In this document: piece after piece, positions 1 through 6,898 of the stretch
How the letters are laid out: each line of letters opens with the position of its first letter
Numbering within the stretch: position 1 is the first letter of the stretch
Assembly (NCBI GenBank): GCA_028694275.1
Contig: JAQUTS010000010.1
Coordinates: 1 to 21,265 of the forward strand
Reading direction: 5' to 3'
Source of the DNA: Candidatus Gastranaerophilales bacterium
GTDB lineage: Bacteria; Cyanobacteriota; Vampirovibrionia; Gastranaerophilales; CAJFVJ01
Length of the DNA: 21,265 nucleotides
The notes under the pieces: generated by a model
The model's input: only the letters and a program-made list of their open reading frames with translations
The model's database searches: none
Told to the model about the DNA's origin: nothing
Made by a program: the position numbers and the translations under genes

Positions 1-2289
1 GTTGAAAAAATCATCGGTCGAGGGTCAGGCTTTGTTGCTGTAGAAATCCCTTTTACTCCTAGAGCAAAAAGAGTTTTGGAATTGTCTTGGGATGAAGCAA
101 GACAACTTGGACATAATTATATCGGAACAGAACATCTTCTTTTAGGTTTGATTAGAGAAGGTGAAGGCGTTGCTGCAAGAGTTCTTGAAAATCTTGGAGT
201 TGATTTGAACAAAATCAGAAGCAACGTAATAAAAATGCTTGGTGAAACTAAAACTGCTGCTACAGCCGGTGTTTCATCTGCTTCCGCGTCACCTTCAAGT
301 GGTGGCAAAACAAAAACTCCAAGCCTTGATGAATATGGCACAAACATCACTCAAGCCGCGCAAGAACAGCGTCTTGACCCTGTCGTCGGTCGCGAAAAAG
401 AAATCGAGCGTGTGATACAGATTTTGGCAAGAAGAACCAAAAATAACCCTGTTTTGATTGGTGAACCCGGTGTTGGTAAAACAGCAGTTGCTCAAGGTCT
501 TGCTATAAAAATTATCAATGCGGATGTTCCTGAGATTTTGGAAAGCAAAAGAATAGTTCAGCTTGATATGGGGCTTTTGGTCGCGGGTACCAAGTATCGT
601 GGTGAATTTGAAGAAAGAATTAAAAAAATCATCGATGAGATCAGAACTGCAGGCGATGTTATTTTGATTATTGATGAAATGCATACTTTGATAGGTGCAG
701 GTGCTGCTGAGGGTGCGATTGACGCGGCAAATATCCTCAAACCTGTATTATCAAGAGGCGAGATTCAAGTCATAGGGGCTACAACCCTTGATGAATATCG
801 TAAATATGTTGAAAAAGATCCTGCTTTGGAGCGTCGTTTCCAGCCTGTTTATATTGATCAGCCGTCCGTTGATGACACCATTAAAATCATCCAAGGGCTG
901 AAATCAAAATATGAAGAACATCATAGATTAAACATATCAGACGATGCTATTATCGCAGCGGCGAAATTATCTGATAAATACATTACTGATAGATTCTTGC
1001 CTGATAAAGCTATTGATATTATTGATGAAGCCTCATCAAAAGTCCGCTTGAGTGCAAGTGTGTTGCCTCCTGCAGGAAAAGAACTTGAAAAACAGCTCAA
1101 AGATATCATCAAAAGTAAAGAAGATGCTATTCGTAATCAACAATTTGAAGAAGCATCGTCATTGCGTGATGAAGAGGCTGAATTAAAAGAAAAAATCAGA
1201 GAAATGTCTCAAGAATGGAAAGAAGAACAAGAAGCCAATAAAGCAACTGTTACTCCTGAAGATGTTGCAGGCGTAGTTGCAATTATGACAGGGATTCCTG
1301 TTACTAAAATTACAGAAGGTGAAAGCGAAAAACTTCTTAAACTTGAAGACACTCTACACCATCGAGTAATCGGCCAACATGAAGCTATTGTTTCAATTTC
1401 AAAAGCCATCAGACGTGCAAGAGTCGGTTTGAAGGCTCCTAATCGACCTGTCGGAAGTTTCATTTTCTCAGGTCCTACAGGTGTTGGTAAAACAGAACTT
1501 GCAAAAGCATTGTCAGAGGCTGTTTTTGGCTCAGAAGAAAGTATGATAAGAGTTGATATGTCAGAGTTTATGGAAAAGCACTCTACAAGCAAGCTTATCG
1601 GCTCACCTCCAGGGTATGTCGGGTATGATGACGGCGGCAATTTGACAGAAACAGTTCGTAAAAAGCCTTATTCTGTAATTTTGTTCGACGAAATTGAAAA
1701 AGCACACCCTGATGTATTCAACTTGATGTTGCAAATACTTGATGACGGTCGTTTGACAGATTCCAGAGGGCGTTTGATAAACTTCAAAAATACTATCATC
1801 ATTATGACAAGTAACGTTGGTGCGAGCTTGATTCAAAACACATCATCTCTTGGATTTTCTGTTGCGCAGGATGAAAAACAAGACAGATATGAAAAACTCA
1901 AAGACACTGTAAACGAAGAAATGAAAAAGGCCTTCCGTCCTGAATTCTTGAACCGTGTTGATGATATTATCGTATTTGCTCATTTGCAAAAAGACGAAGT
2001 TCGTCAGATTGCAGATATCTTGCTCAAAGATTTGTTCAAACGTCTTGAAGAACAAGAAATCAATATCGAAGTTTCTGATGAAGTTAAAGATTTCTTGGCC
2101 AAAGGAGGCTATTCTGAAAACTACGGTGCAAGACCTCTTCGCCGCTTGATTCAGAAAAAAATAGAAGATCCTATTGCCGAAGAAATTTTGACGGGGCTTT
2201 ACGGGCATGGTGATACTTTGAAATTGAATCTTGTTGATGAAAAGATCCAATTTGATCGCATACCTGCAGGGACAAAAACCGAAGCTTAA
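1..2289 (+). CDS. clpC: ClpC-type AAA+ chaperone/protease ATPase, 5'-truncated by the window edge
   Basis: This HSP100 unfoldase feeds substrates to the ClpP protease in the cytoplasm. The frame is open from base 1, and its first codons (VEKIIGRGSGF, then EIPFTPRAKRVLE) are already ClpC N-domain sequence. The gene therefore starts upstream, and the TTG at 76 is not the true start. The 762 visible residues show the second half of the Clp N-domain (about 1-80), Walker A1 GEPGVGKT (154-161), Walker B1 ILIIDE (about 221-226), a UVR-like coiled middle segment (about 370-405), Walker A2 GPTGVGKT (491-498), Walker B2 VILFDE (559-564), an LGF tripeptide (617-619) where ClpP-binding Clp ATPases carry their ClpP loop, and a GARPLRR sensor-2 motif near the end. 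About 60 residues should be missing compared with cyanobacterial ClpC. No convincing terminator follows. ClpC is much more likely than ClpB because of the UVR segment and the short middle domain. Confidence 0.96.
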   Translation, partial: VEKIIGRGSGFVAVEIPFTPRAKRVLELSWDEARQLGHNYIGTEHLLLGLIREGEGVAARVLENLGVDLNKIRSNVIKMLGETKTAATAGVSSASASPSSGGKTKTPSLDEYGTNITQAAQEQRLDPVVGREKEIERVIQILARRTKNNPVLIGEPGVGKTAVAQGLAIKIINADVPEILESKRIVQLDMGLLVAGTKYRGEFEERIKKIIDEIRTAGDVILIIDEMHTLIGAGAAEGAIDAANILKPVLSRGEIQVIGATTLDEYRKYVEKDPALERRFQPVYIDQPSVDDTIKIIQGLKSKYEEHHRLNISDDAIIAAAKLSDKYITDRFLPDKAIDIIDEASSKVRLSASVLPPAGKELEKQLKDIIKSKEDAIRNQQFEEASSLRDEEAELKEKIREMSQEWKEEQEANKATVTPEDVAGVVAIMTGIPVTKITEGESEKLLKLEDTLHHRVIGQHEAIVSISKAIRRARVGLKAPNRPVGSFIFSGPTGVGKTELAKALSEAVFGSEESMIRVDMSEFMEKHSTSKLIGSPPGYVGYDDGGNLTETVRKKPYSVILFDEIEKAHPDVFNLMLQILDDGRLTDSRGRLINFKNTIIIMTSNVGASLIQNTSSLGFSVAQDEKQDRYEKLKDTVNEEMKKAFRPEFLNRVDDIIVFAHLQKDEVRQIADILLKDLFKRLEEQEINIEVSDEVKDFLAKGGYSENYGARPLRRLIQKKIEDPIAEEILTGLYGHGDTLKLNLVDEKIQFDRIPAGTKTEA

Positions 2290-2343
2290 GTTTTTTGCTT
2301 TAGTCTGTTGTTTTAATCATTCTTAATAATGGCAGTTGGTTTC

Positions 2344-2372
2344 TTGACATTATGTTCGGTGCGCCGTACAAT
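2344..2372 (+). promoter_or_regulatory. Sigma-70-type promoter of the CDF exporter gene
   Basis: A consensus -35 box TTGACA (2344-2349) and a near-consensus -10 box TACAAT (2367-2372) are separated by exactly 17 bp. The expected transcription start near 2379 leaves a leader of about 24 nt containing the GAGG ribosome site before the GTG at 2403. The ATG at 2352 lies inside the promoter, so it cannot be the start of a protein made from this promoter. Confidence 0.75.
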
Positions 2373-2390
2373 CAAGCTGTTAGTTTTACA

Positions 2391-2395
2391 GAGGG
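2391..2395 (+). promoter_or_regulatory. Ribosome binding site that decides the GTG start of the CDF gene
   Basis: GAGGG lies 7-8 nt before the GTG at 2403. The upstream in-frame ATG at 2352 has no such site and falls within the promoter, so this site supports the GTG start. Confidence 0.65.
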
Positions 2396-2402
2396 TTATA
2401 AA

Positions 2403-3308
2403 GTGCATTATCATAATCACGATTCTTTTGATGAACATCATGATTGCCAAACAAAAAATATGAAAAAACTTTTGATTGTTTTTTGCCTGACCGTTATTTA
2501 TATGATTGCAGAATTTGTCGGAGGTGTGTTATCCAATTCGCTTGCTTTGATGGCTGATGCAGGACATATGCTCAGTGATGCAGCTGCTTTGGGCATTTCG
2601 GTTGCTGCGGCTTGGATTTCATTGAGGCCCGCTTCTTTTACTAAGACGTATGGTTATCATAGAGCCGAGATTTTTGCAGCTCTTATTAATGGTTTGGCTC
2701 TTGTAATTATTTCTTCGGTTATTGTTTATGAAGCTTATTTGAGAGTCGTCAATCCTCCTGAAGTTCAGGCTCCTTTGATGATTATAGTTGCCTTTGGCGG
2801 TTTGGTGGTTAATATCGTTGCGGCATCAATTTTGCATGGATCAAGTCAGGATAATATTAATGTCAAAGGTGCTTTTTTGCACGTTTTGGGGGATTTATTG
2901 GGTTCTGTAGGGGCTGTTGTTGCAGGTTTTGCAATCTATTTCTTTGATTTTAACCTCGCTGATCCTATTATTAGTTTTGTGATTGCAGCTTTGATTTTGT
3001 TAAGTGCATTTCGAATAATAGGTGAGTCTGTAAATGTTTTATTTGAGGCTTCGCCATCTAATATTGATGTGGAAGCCGTTCAAAACACTCTTTTGGCATT
3101 GCCTAACGCCAAATATGTTCATCATCTTCACGTTTGGAGTATTTCATCGGGCAAAGTTGCTATGAGTGTTCATATTGTTGTGAATGATTATGGCAATCAT
3201 CAGATACTTTATGATGCAAGAAATGTTTTGAAGGAAAAATTCGGTATTAATCACTCAACTATTCAAATAGAACCTGAAGACTTTGATAGCGAAAGTTGTG
3301 TATTTTAA
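2403..3308 (+). CDS. Cation diffusion facilitator (CzcD/ZnT-like zinc exporter)
   Basis: This inner-membrane antiporter probably exports Zn2+ (or Co2+/Cd2+) in exchange for protons. The 301-residue protein begins with a His-rich tail (MHYHNHD, EHHDC) and has six hydrophobic segments. It shows the paired HxxxD metal-site motifs of zinc-type CDFs, HMLSD at 55-59 in TM2 and HVLGD at 160-164 in TM5, then a cytoplasmic C-terminal domain (from about 205; HHLHVWS, HSTIQIEPE). The His-rich loop between TM4 and TM5 found in many relatives is short here, and the histidines sit at the N terminus instead. GTG is chosen as start because the promoter overlaps the upstream ATG at 2352. The gene has its own promoter and is probably monocistronic, ending at the hairpins downstream. 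Metal specificity cannot be told from the sequence. Confidence 0.92.
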   Translation: MHYHNHDSFDEHHDCQTKNMKKLLIVFCLTVIYMIAEFVGGVLSNSLALMADAGHMLSDAAALGISVAAAWISLRPASFTKTYGYHRAEIFAALINGLALVIISSVIVYEAYLRVVNPPEVQAPLMIIVAFGGLVVNIVAASILHGSSQDNINVKGAFLHVLGDLLGSVGAVVAGFAIYFFDFNLADPIISFVIAALILLSAFRIIGESVNVLFEASPSNIDVEAVQNTLLALPNAKYVHHLHVWSISSGKVAMSVHIVVNDYGNHQILYDARNVLKEKFGINHSTIQIEPEDFDSESCVF

Positions 3309-3366
3309 GCTAAAAATGCGCAAAAAAAAGCTATGAACTTCGTTTATATCAGGAGCGCATAGCTTA
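3306..3366 (+). other. Inverted repeat with two alternative 5' arms after the CDF gene
   Basis: TAAGCT (3306-3311, overlapping the TAA stop) plus ATGCGC (3316-3321), with AAAA bulged between them, is fully complementary to the 12-nt arm GCGCATAGCTTA (3355-3366). A second sequence, AAGCTATG (3328-3335), pairs with CATAGCTT (3358-3365) inside the same 3' arm, so only one of the two stems can form at a time. There is no U-run directly after it, so it is not a simple terminator. Possible roles are mRNA 3'-end protection or a small regulatory RNA; neither is shown. From 3367 to 3490 I see no gene. Confidence 0.45.
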
Positions 3367-3490
3367 ATAGGGATATGTGTATCGTCGTCTTCTAAGGAGT
3401 ATAGTTGAATTCTAGCAGTCTATGGTGTTTTTTTCATCGTTCATAATATGTAAATTGCCTTTGTGGCTCTAGGTTTTTTAGTCTACAAAG

Positions 3491-3527
3491 AAAACGAGAC
3501 TAATGAATTTCATAAGTCTCGTTTTTT
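3491..3527. terminator. Bidirectional intrinsic terminator between the CDF gene and thiG
   Basis: The stem AAAACGAGACT pairs with AGTCTCGTTTT (11 bp). One A-A mismatch and four further pairs (ATGA/TCAT) close on a 3-nt loop. On the plus strand the hairpin runs into TTTTTT. On the minus strand it runs into TTTTCTTT. It sits between two convergent transcription units and can end both, although the 115-bp repeats lie between it and thiG. Confidence 0.8.
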
Positions 3528-3545
3528 ATATTTTCACGATGGAAG

Positions 3546-3799
3546 GCTTTGCCCTAGTCGGATTTCGCTGTCTTGAAATACCGACAGCTCACCTCTTTTG
3601 ATTTCGTTTCGGTTTTACTTTTGTAAAACCTTCTCTCCATAAAGAGCTTCGCTAAGACGGGTTTTGCCCTAGTCGGATTTCGCTGTCTTGAAATACCGAC
3701 AGCTCACCTCTTTTGATTTCGTTTCGGTTTTACTTTTGTAAAACCTTCTCTCCATAAAGAGCTTCGCTAAGACGGGCTTTGCCCTAGTCGGATTTCGCT
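3546..3799. repeat. 115-bp tandem repeat, two full copies and a 24-bp third, abutting the thiG stop
   Basis: Copy 1 (3546-3660) and copy 2 (3661-3775) differ at one visible position (GCTTT against GTTTT). A partial third copy (3776-3799) ends within the thiG stop codon. Each unit is rich in secondary structure. GGTTTTAC-TTTT-GTAAAACC is a perfect 8-bp hairpin (3611-3630 and 3726-3745). GTCGGATTTC (3557-3566) pairs with GAAAT-A-CCGAC (3574-3585) with one bulged A, competing with GCTGTC/GACAGC. On the minus strand GGGC-AAA-GCCC forms a short hairpin at the copy 2/3 junction. No coding frame, transposase or flanking target duplication was found. Near-identity of the copies points to recent or homogenised duplication. 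Confidence 0.9.
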
Positions 3800-4571
3800 A
3801 GCTTTTACCTACAACCCCCACCAATGGTGATGAGGCTGAAGCATATGCTTTAATAGGTATTCTTCCTGCTTCATAAGCTGCACGCCCTGCTTGGACTCCA
3901 AGTTTGAAGGCTTCTGCCATTTTAGCCGGGTCTTCTGCTTGTGCTATGGCTGTATTAATCAGGCAAAAATCCGCCCCCATCTCCATAACCAAAGCTGCAT
4001 CTGATGGAACACCAATACCTGCATCTACCACAACAGGGATATTTGCTTGTTCAATGATTATTTTTATATTTTCAAGATTCTTAATCCCTTGTCCTGTGCC
4101 GATAGGAGAGGCCAAAGGCATAATTGTTGCGCATCCTATTTCTTCAAGTCTTTTGCAAAGAATAGGATCGGCATTTACATAAGGGAGTACCACAAATCCC
4201 TCATCTACCAATACTTTTGCGGCCTCTAAAGTCGCAATGGGATCAGGAAGAAGGTATTTGGGATCAGGAATAACTTCGAGTTTTATCCAGTTATTAATTC
4301 CCATTGCTTTTGAGAGTCTTGCAACTCTAATTGCTTCTTCTGCTGTGGTACAGCCTGCTGTGTTTGGAAGCAGCCAATATTTGTCCAAATCAATGTGGTC
4401 CATAATACCGATGTGCCCGGGGGCATTTGTTTCCACTCTTCTTATTGCAACTGTAATAAGCTCAGTTTCTCCTGCCTGGTGAGCTTTAGCCATCGTTTCA
4501 TAGTCGGAAAACTTTCCTGTTCCCATCCAAAGTCTTGATGTGAAAGTTTTTCCTGCAATTTCTAGTGTCAT
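3798..4571 (-). CDS. thiG: Thiazole synthase ThiG
   Basis: ThiG condenses 1-deoxy-D-xylulose 5-phosphate, dehydroglycine and the ThiS thiocarboxylate into the thiazole phosphate of thiamine. The 257 residues span the whole TIM-barrel family length. They include the N-terminal TSRLWMGTGKF, VAIRRVE (42-47), LLPNTAGCTTAEEA (67-80), the Schiff-base lysine in KLEVIPD (K98), a phosphate-binding DAGIGVPSDAA segment and INTAIAQAEDP. An AAGGA site precedes the ATG. The gene begins 13 nt after the etfA stop on the same strand, so it is probably cotranscribed with etfBA. No thiS, thiF, thiH/thiO or thiE is visible. Its stop codon touches the 115-bp repeat array, but the C terminus looks intact. Confidence 0.96.
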   Translation of the reverse strand: MTLEIAGKTFTSRLWMGTGKFSDYETMAKAHQAGETELITVAIRRVETNAPGHIGIMDHIDLDKYWLLPNTAGCTTAEEAIRVARLSKAMGINNWIKLEVIPDPKYLLPDPIATLEAAKVLVDEGFVVLPYVNADPILCKRLEEIGCATIMPLASPIGTGQGIKNLENIKIIIEQANIPVVVDAGIGVPSDAALVMEMGADFCLINTAIAQAEDPAKMAEAFKLGVQAGRAAYEAGRIPIKAYASASSPLVGVVGKS

Positions 4572-4584
4572 TTTTTCCTTCTTT

Positions 4585-5589
4585 CTAGTGCACTTTTTGT
4601 TTTTTTAGTTCCTCGATTATTTTGGGAACAATTTCAAAAACATCCCCTACAATCCCATAAGTCGCTGCTTTAAAAATAGGGGCTTTTGGGTCTTTGTTTA
4701 TAGCTATTATTATATCAGAAGAGTTCATTCCTGCTAAATGCTGAATAGCTCCTGAAATTCCGCAAGCGATGTAAATTTTGGGTGTTACGGTTTTGCCTGT
4801 TTGCCCGATTTGAACTGAATGATCGCACCAACCCGCATCTACGGCGCATCTTGAAGCTCCAACGGTTCCGCCGAGTAATTGAGCAAGTTCTTCGAGCATT
4901 TTGAAATTTTGAGCATTTTTTAACCCTTTGCCGCCTGCAATTATCACTTCTGCTTCATCTATTCTTGCCTGTGTAGATTGCGCAAGAGGGGTGAATTCAA
5001 TGAGCTCTGTTCTTATAGGCGTTGCTGAAAAATCGACTTCAATTTTTTCTACTTTTGCCTTATTTTCATAATTTGGAGTCGGTTTTGGCATAACTTTTGG
5101 TCTGATTGTTGCCATTTGCGGGAATTTTTTGCACAAAATAGTCGCCATAAGTTCCCCGCCAAAAGTCGGTCTTGTCGCGGCGAGTTGACCCTTTTCATTA
5201 ATATCAAGCTCAGTACAATCAGCCGTGAGGCCTGTATCTAGTTGTGATGATAGTCTTGGGGCTATATCTCTACCTGTTGTTGTTGCGCCTATCAGCATTA
5301 TTGAGGGGTCTTTTTGTTTGATTACTTCGTATGCTGCTTTTGCGTATAGATCTGTTGAATAGTTTTTTAGCTTGGGATCTTGCACAAGCCAAATATTTTG
5401 GATGCCTGATTGTGATAACTCGATAAATAAGTCATCTATGTTGTCATCTCCTGTGATCAAAAGTGCGTTGATCGTTTCTCCATTGAGCTTTTGAGACAAT
5501 TCAAGAGCTTTTCCTGAAAGTTCAAGAGTAACTCCTGAGAGTTTTTTGTCGGGAGTTACTTCCGCAAAAATACAAATTCCACTAGGCAT
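4585..5589 (-). CDS. etfA: Electron transfer flavoprotein alpha subunit
   Basis: EtfA forms a heterodimer with EtfB and holds the shuttling FAD that passes electrons to or from flavin dehydrogenases. The 334-residue protein has an N-terminal nucleotide-binding-like domain (about 1-190) and the C-terminal FAD domain, with AGGKGL (218-223), an SR in GASRCAVDAGW (244-254), QIGQTGKTV (260-268), IACGISGAIQHLAGM (274-288) and INKDPKAPIF (297-306). These are the classic ETF alpha signatures. The ATG overlaps the end of etfB by 8 nt, which implies translational coupling. No extra N-terminal ferredoxin domain is present, unlike some clostridial EtfA proteins. The partner dehydrogenase is not in the window. 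Confidence 0.96.
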   Translation of the reverse strand: MPSGICIFAEVTPDKKLSGVTLELSGKALELSQKLNGETINALLITGDDNIDDLFIELSQSGIQNIWLVQDPKLKNYSTDLYAKAAYEVIKQKDPSIMLIGATTTGRDIAPRLSSQLDTGLTADCTELDINEKGQLAATRPTFGGELMATILCKKFPQMATIRPKVMPKPTPNYENKAKVEKIEVDFSATPIRTELIEFTPLAQSTQARIDEAEVIIAGGKGLKNAQNFKMLEELAQLLGGTVGASRCAVDAGWCDHSVQIGQTGKTVTPKIYIACGISGAIQHLAGMNSSDIIIAINKDPKAPIFKAATYGIVGDVFEIVPKIIEELKKQKVH

Positions 5590-6376
5590 TTTTTACCCCC
5601 AATTCTTTTAGTTTTTCCATAAGTTGAGCAGTCATCTGATCAGCAGAACCTTCCAAAAATTGGCAATTTTCTTCTCTTTCAGGCCTAAATGCCTTTGATA
5701 CGTAGGTTGGTGAGCCTTTTATCCCTACAAGCTCAGGTGCTAAGCCGATATCTTCCATAGAATATGTTTGTATTTGGGTGTCTTGTGCTTTCATACTGCC
5801 TGAAATTGTTATTTTTCTTGGGTTGTAGTCGCATTTTATCATGCATATTACGCCCGGAAGCTGCATTTTTATTTTTTCAATTCCGTATTCTGTCTCTCTT
5901 GTGACAAGAATTTTGTTTTGGTGGATTGGCATCACTTCTTTTGCATAAGTAACTTGCGGAAGGTCAAGATGCTGGGCAATACTCGGGCCTGTTTGGGCCG
6001 TATCACCATCAATTGCAAATTGTCCGCATATTATCAGATCAAAATCAGGTGCCTTTGCGCTGATGGCATGTGCTAAAGTCCTGCTTGTGGCTTGTGTATC
6101 AGCACCTGCAAACTTTTTGTCTGAGACCAAAATCCCTTCATCGCACCCAAGGGCGATGGCTCTTTTTAGAATCTCTTCAGCTTGTGGAGGCCCCATAGTG
6201 AGCACTTTAATTGTAGTTTCGGGGTTTTCATCTTTTATTCTCAAAGCTGTTTCTAAAGCGTATTCGTCAAAAGGATTGATTATACTCTCGACTCCCTCTC
6301 TGACCATTGTGTTGTTCTCTGTCCACTTGATATCAGCCGTATCAGGGACTTGTTTGATGCATACTATAATTTTCAT
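5582..6376 (-). CDS. etfB: Electron transfer flavoprotein beta subunit, DGDTAQ type
   Basis: EtfB is the second ETF subunit; depending on the subgroup it binds AMP or a second FAD. The start is set at the ATG giving MKIIVCIKQVPDT. It has GGAG 6 nt upstream and matches the family N terminus; the longer frame from 6400 adds eight unmatched residues. The protein has 264 residues. It carries NPFDEYALE (34-42), MGPPQAEE (61-68) and AIDGDTAQTGP (121-131). The DGDTAQ form is found in FixA-like and electron-bifurcating ETFs, in which AMP is replaced by a bifurcating FAD; classical mitochondrial-type proteins lack it. I infer such a subgroup, but no bcd or fixCX is nearby. The segment after LPGVICMIK differs from the common NEPRYP version. 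Confidence 0.93.
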   Translation of the reverse strand: MKIIVCIKQVPDTADIKWTENNTMVREGVESIINPFDEYALETALRIKDENPETTIKVLTMGPPQAEEILKRAIALGCDEGILVSDKKFAGADTQATSRTLAHAISAKAPDFDLIICGQFAIDGDTAQTGPSIAQHLDLPQVTYAKEVMPIHQNKILVTRETEYGIEKIKMQLPGVICMIKCDYNPRKITISGSMKAQDTQIQTYSMEDIGLAPELVGIKGSPTYVSKAFRPEREENCQFLEGSADQMTAQLMEKLKELGVKNA

Positions 6377-6382
6377 GTTTGT

Positions 6383-6386
6383 CTCC
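6383..6386 (-). promoter_or_regulatory. Ribosome binding site deciding the etfB start
   Basis: GGAG on the minus strand lies 6 nt before the ATG at 6376. It selects the MKIIVCIKQ start over the in-frame ATG at 6400, which has no comparable site. Confidence 0.6.
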
Positions 6387-6415
6387 GAATCTAGTGTCAT
6401 ACCCTATTCTGAGTT

Positions 6416-6445
6416 TTTATATGCTAATTTTACATTAAATTTCAA
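6416..6445 (-). promoter_or_regulatory. Candidate promoter of the etfB-etfA-thiG operon
   Basis: On the minus strand, TTGAAA (6440-6445) and TATAAA (6416-6421) are separated by 18 bp. The predicted start near 6409 gives a leader of about 33 nt that includes the GGAG site. An overlapping alternative is TTGCGA (6450-6455), a 17-bp spacer and TAAAAT (6427-6432). The 159-bp divergent region must also contain the nuoA promoter, for which I found no convincing -35/-10 pair. Confidence 0.45.
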
Positions 6446-6535
6446 GCTTTCGCAAAATTGCTTAATAATTTGGCGTTTTGATAGTCATATATGTTAGATT
6501 TGTTAATAATGATTTTTGAATCAAAAGGGGAATAA

Positions 6536-6898
6536 ATGTTCTTAGGTGGTTTCGGAGCTTTTTTTGCATTTGCGGTTTTTTCCGTTATGTTTGCAGTTGC
6601 TGCTTTGGTGGTTTCTTTTATTTTGGCACCAAAGGCTCCTTCTGAAAATAAAAAATCAACTTATGAATGCGGAATGCAGCCAAAAGGCGAGGGGCAGATT
6701 AATTTCAGTGTTAAGTATTATATGTTTGCCATTCTTTTTATAATTTTTGAAATTGAGGCATTGTTTTTGTTTCCCTGGGCTGTTATTTTCAAAAAACTAG
6801 GACTTTTTGCTTTGATTGAAGCTTTTATTTTTGTATTTGTTTTACTTTTGGGGCTTGTGTATGCTTGCCAAAAAGATTTACTTGAGTGGAGGAGATAG
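6536..6898 (+). CDS. nuoA: Complex I (NDH-1) subunit A
   Basis: NuoA/NdhC is a small membrane subunit next to the quinone channel that links the Q module to the proton-pumping arm. The 120 residues form three hydrophobic helices. The loop after TM1 has TYECG (about 42-46), and the TM2 region has NFSVKYYMFAILFIIFEIE followed by FLFPWAV, the conserved core with its buried acidic pair. The ATG has AGGGG 5 nt upstream (6526-6530), the strongest ribosome site of the region, as expected for the first gene of the operon. It faces etfB across a divergent intergenic region. Confidence 0.96.
   Translation: MFLGGFGAFFAFAVFSVMFAVAALVVSFILAPKAPSENKKSTYECGMQPKGEGQINFSVKYYMFAILFIIFEIEALFLFPWAVIFKKLGLFALIEAFIFVFVLLLGLVYACQKDLLEWRR

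Noticed and set aside
76..2289. TTG at 76 as the clpC start
   Set aside because: The frame continues to base 1 and encodes conserved ClpC N-domain residues, so the gene is cut by the window edge.
2290..2343. Possible clpC terminator (AAGC...GCTT with T-run)
   Set aside because: A four-base stem is not enough, and the T-run lies in the loop rather than after the stem.
3405..3446. AAGGAG followed by a TTG-started 13-codon micro-ORF
   Set aside because: Too short, with no conserved feature; the ribosome-like site can occur by chance in a purine-rich stretch.
3546..3799. CRISPR array
   Set aside because: The repeats are directly adjacent 115-bp units without unique spacers, and no cas genes are present.
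4561..6400. Shared 11-mer TCTAGTGTCAT at the thiG start and just upstream of etfB
   Set aside because: Matches of this length are expected by chance many times in an AT-rich window of this size, and nothing else links the two sites.
6458..6510. nuoA promoter candidates (TTGCTT, TTGGCG, TTGATA with AT-rich -10-like boxes)
   Set aside because: None combines a good -35, a good -10 and a 16-18 bp spacer.
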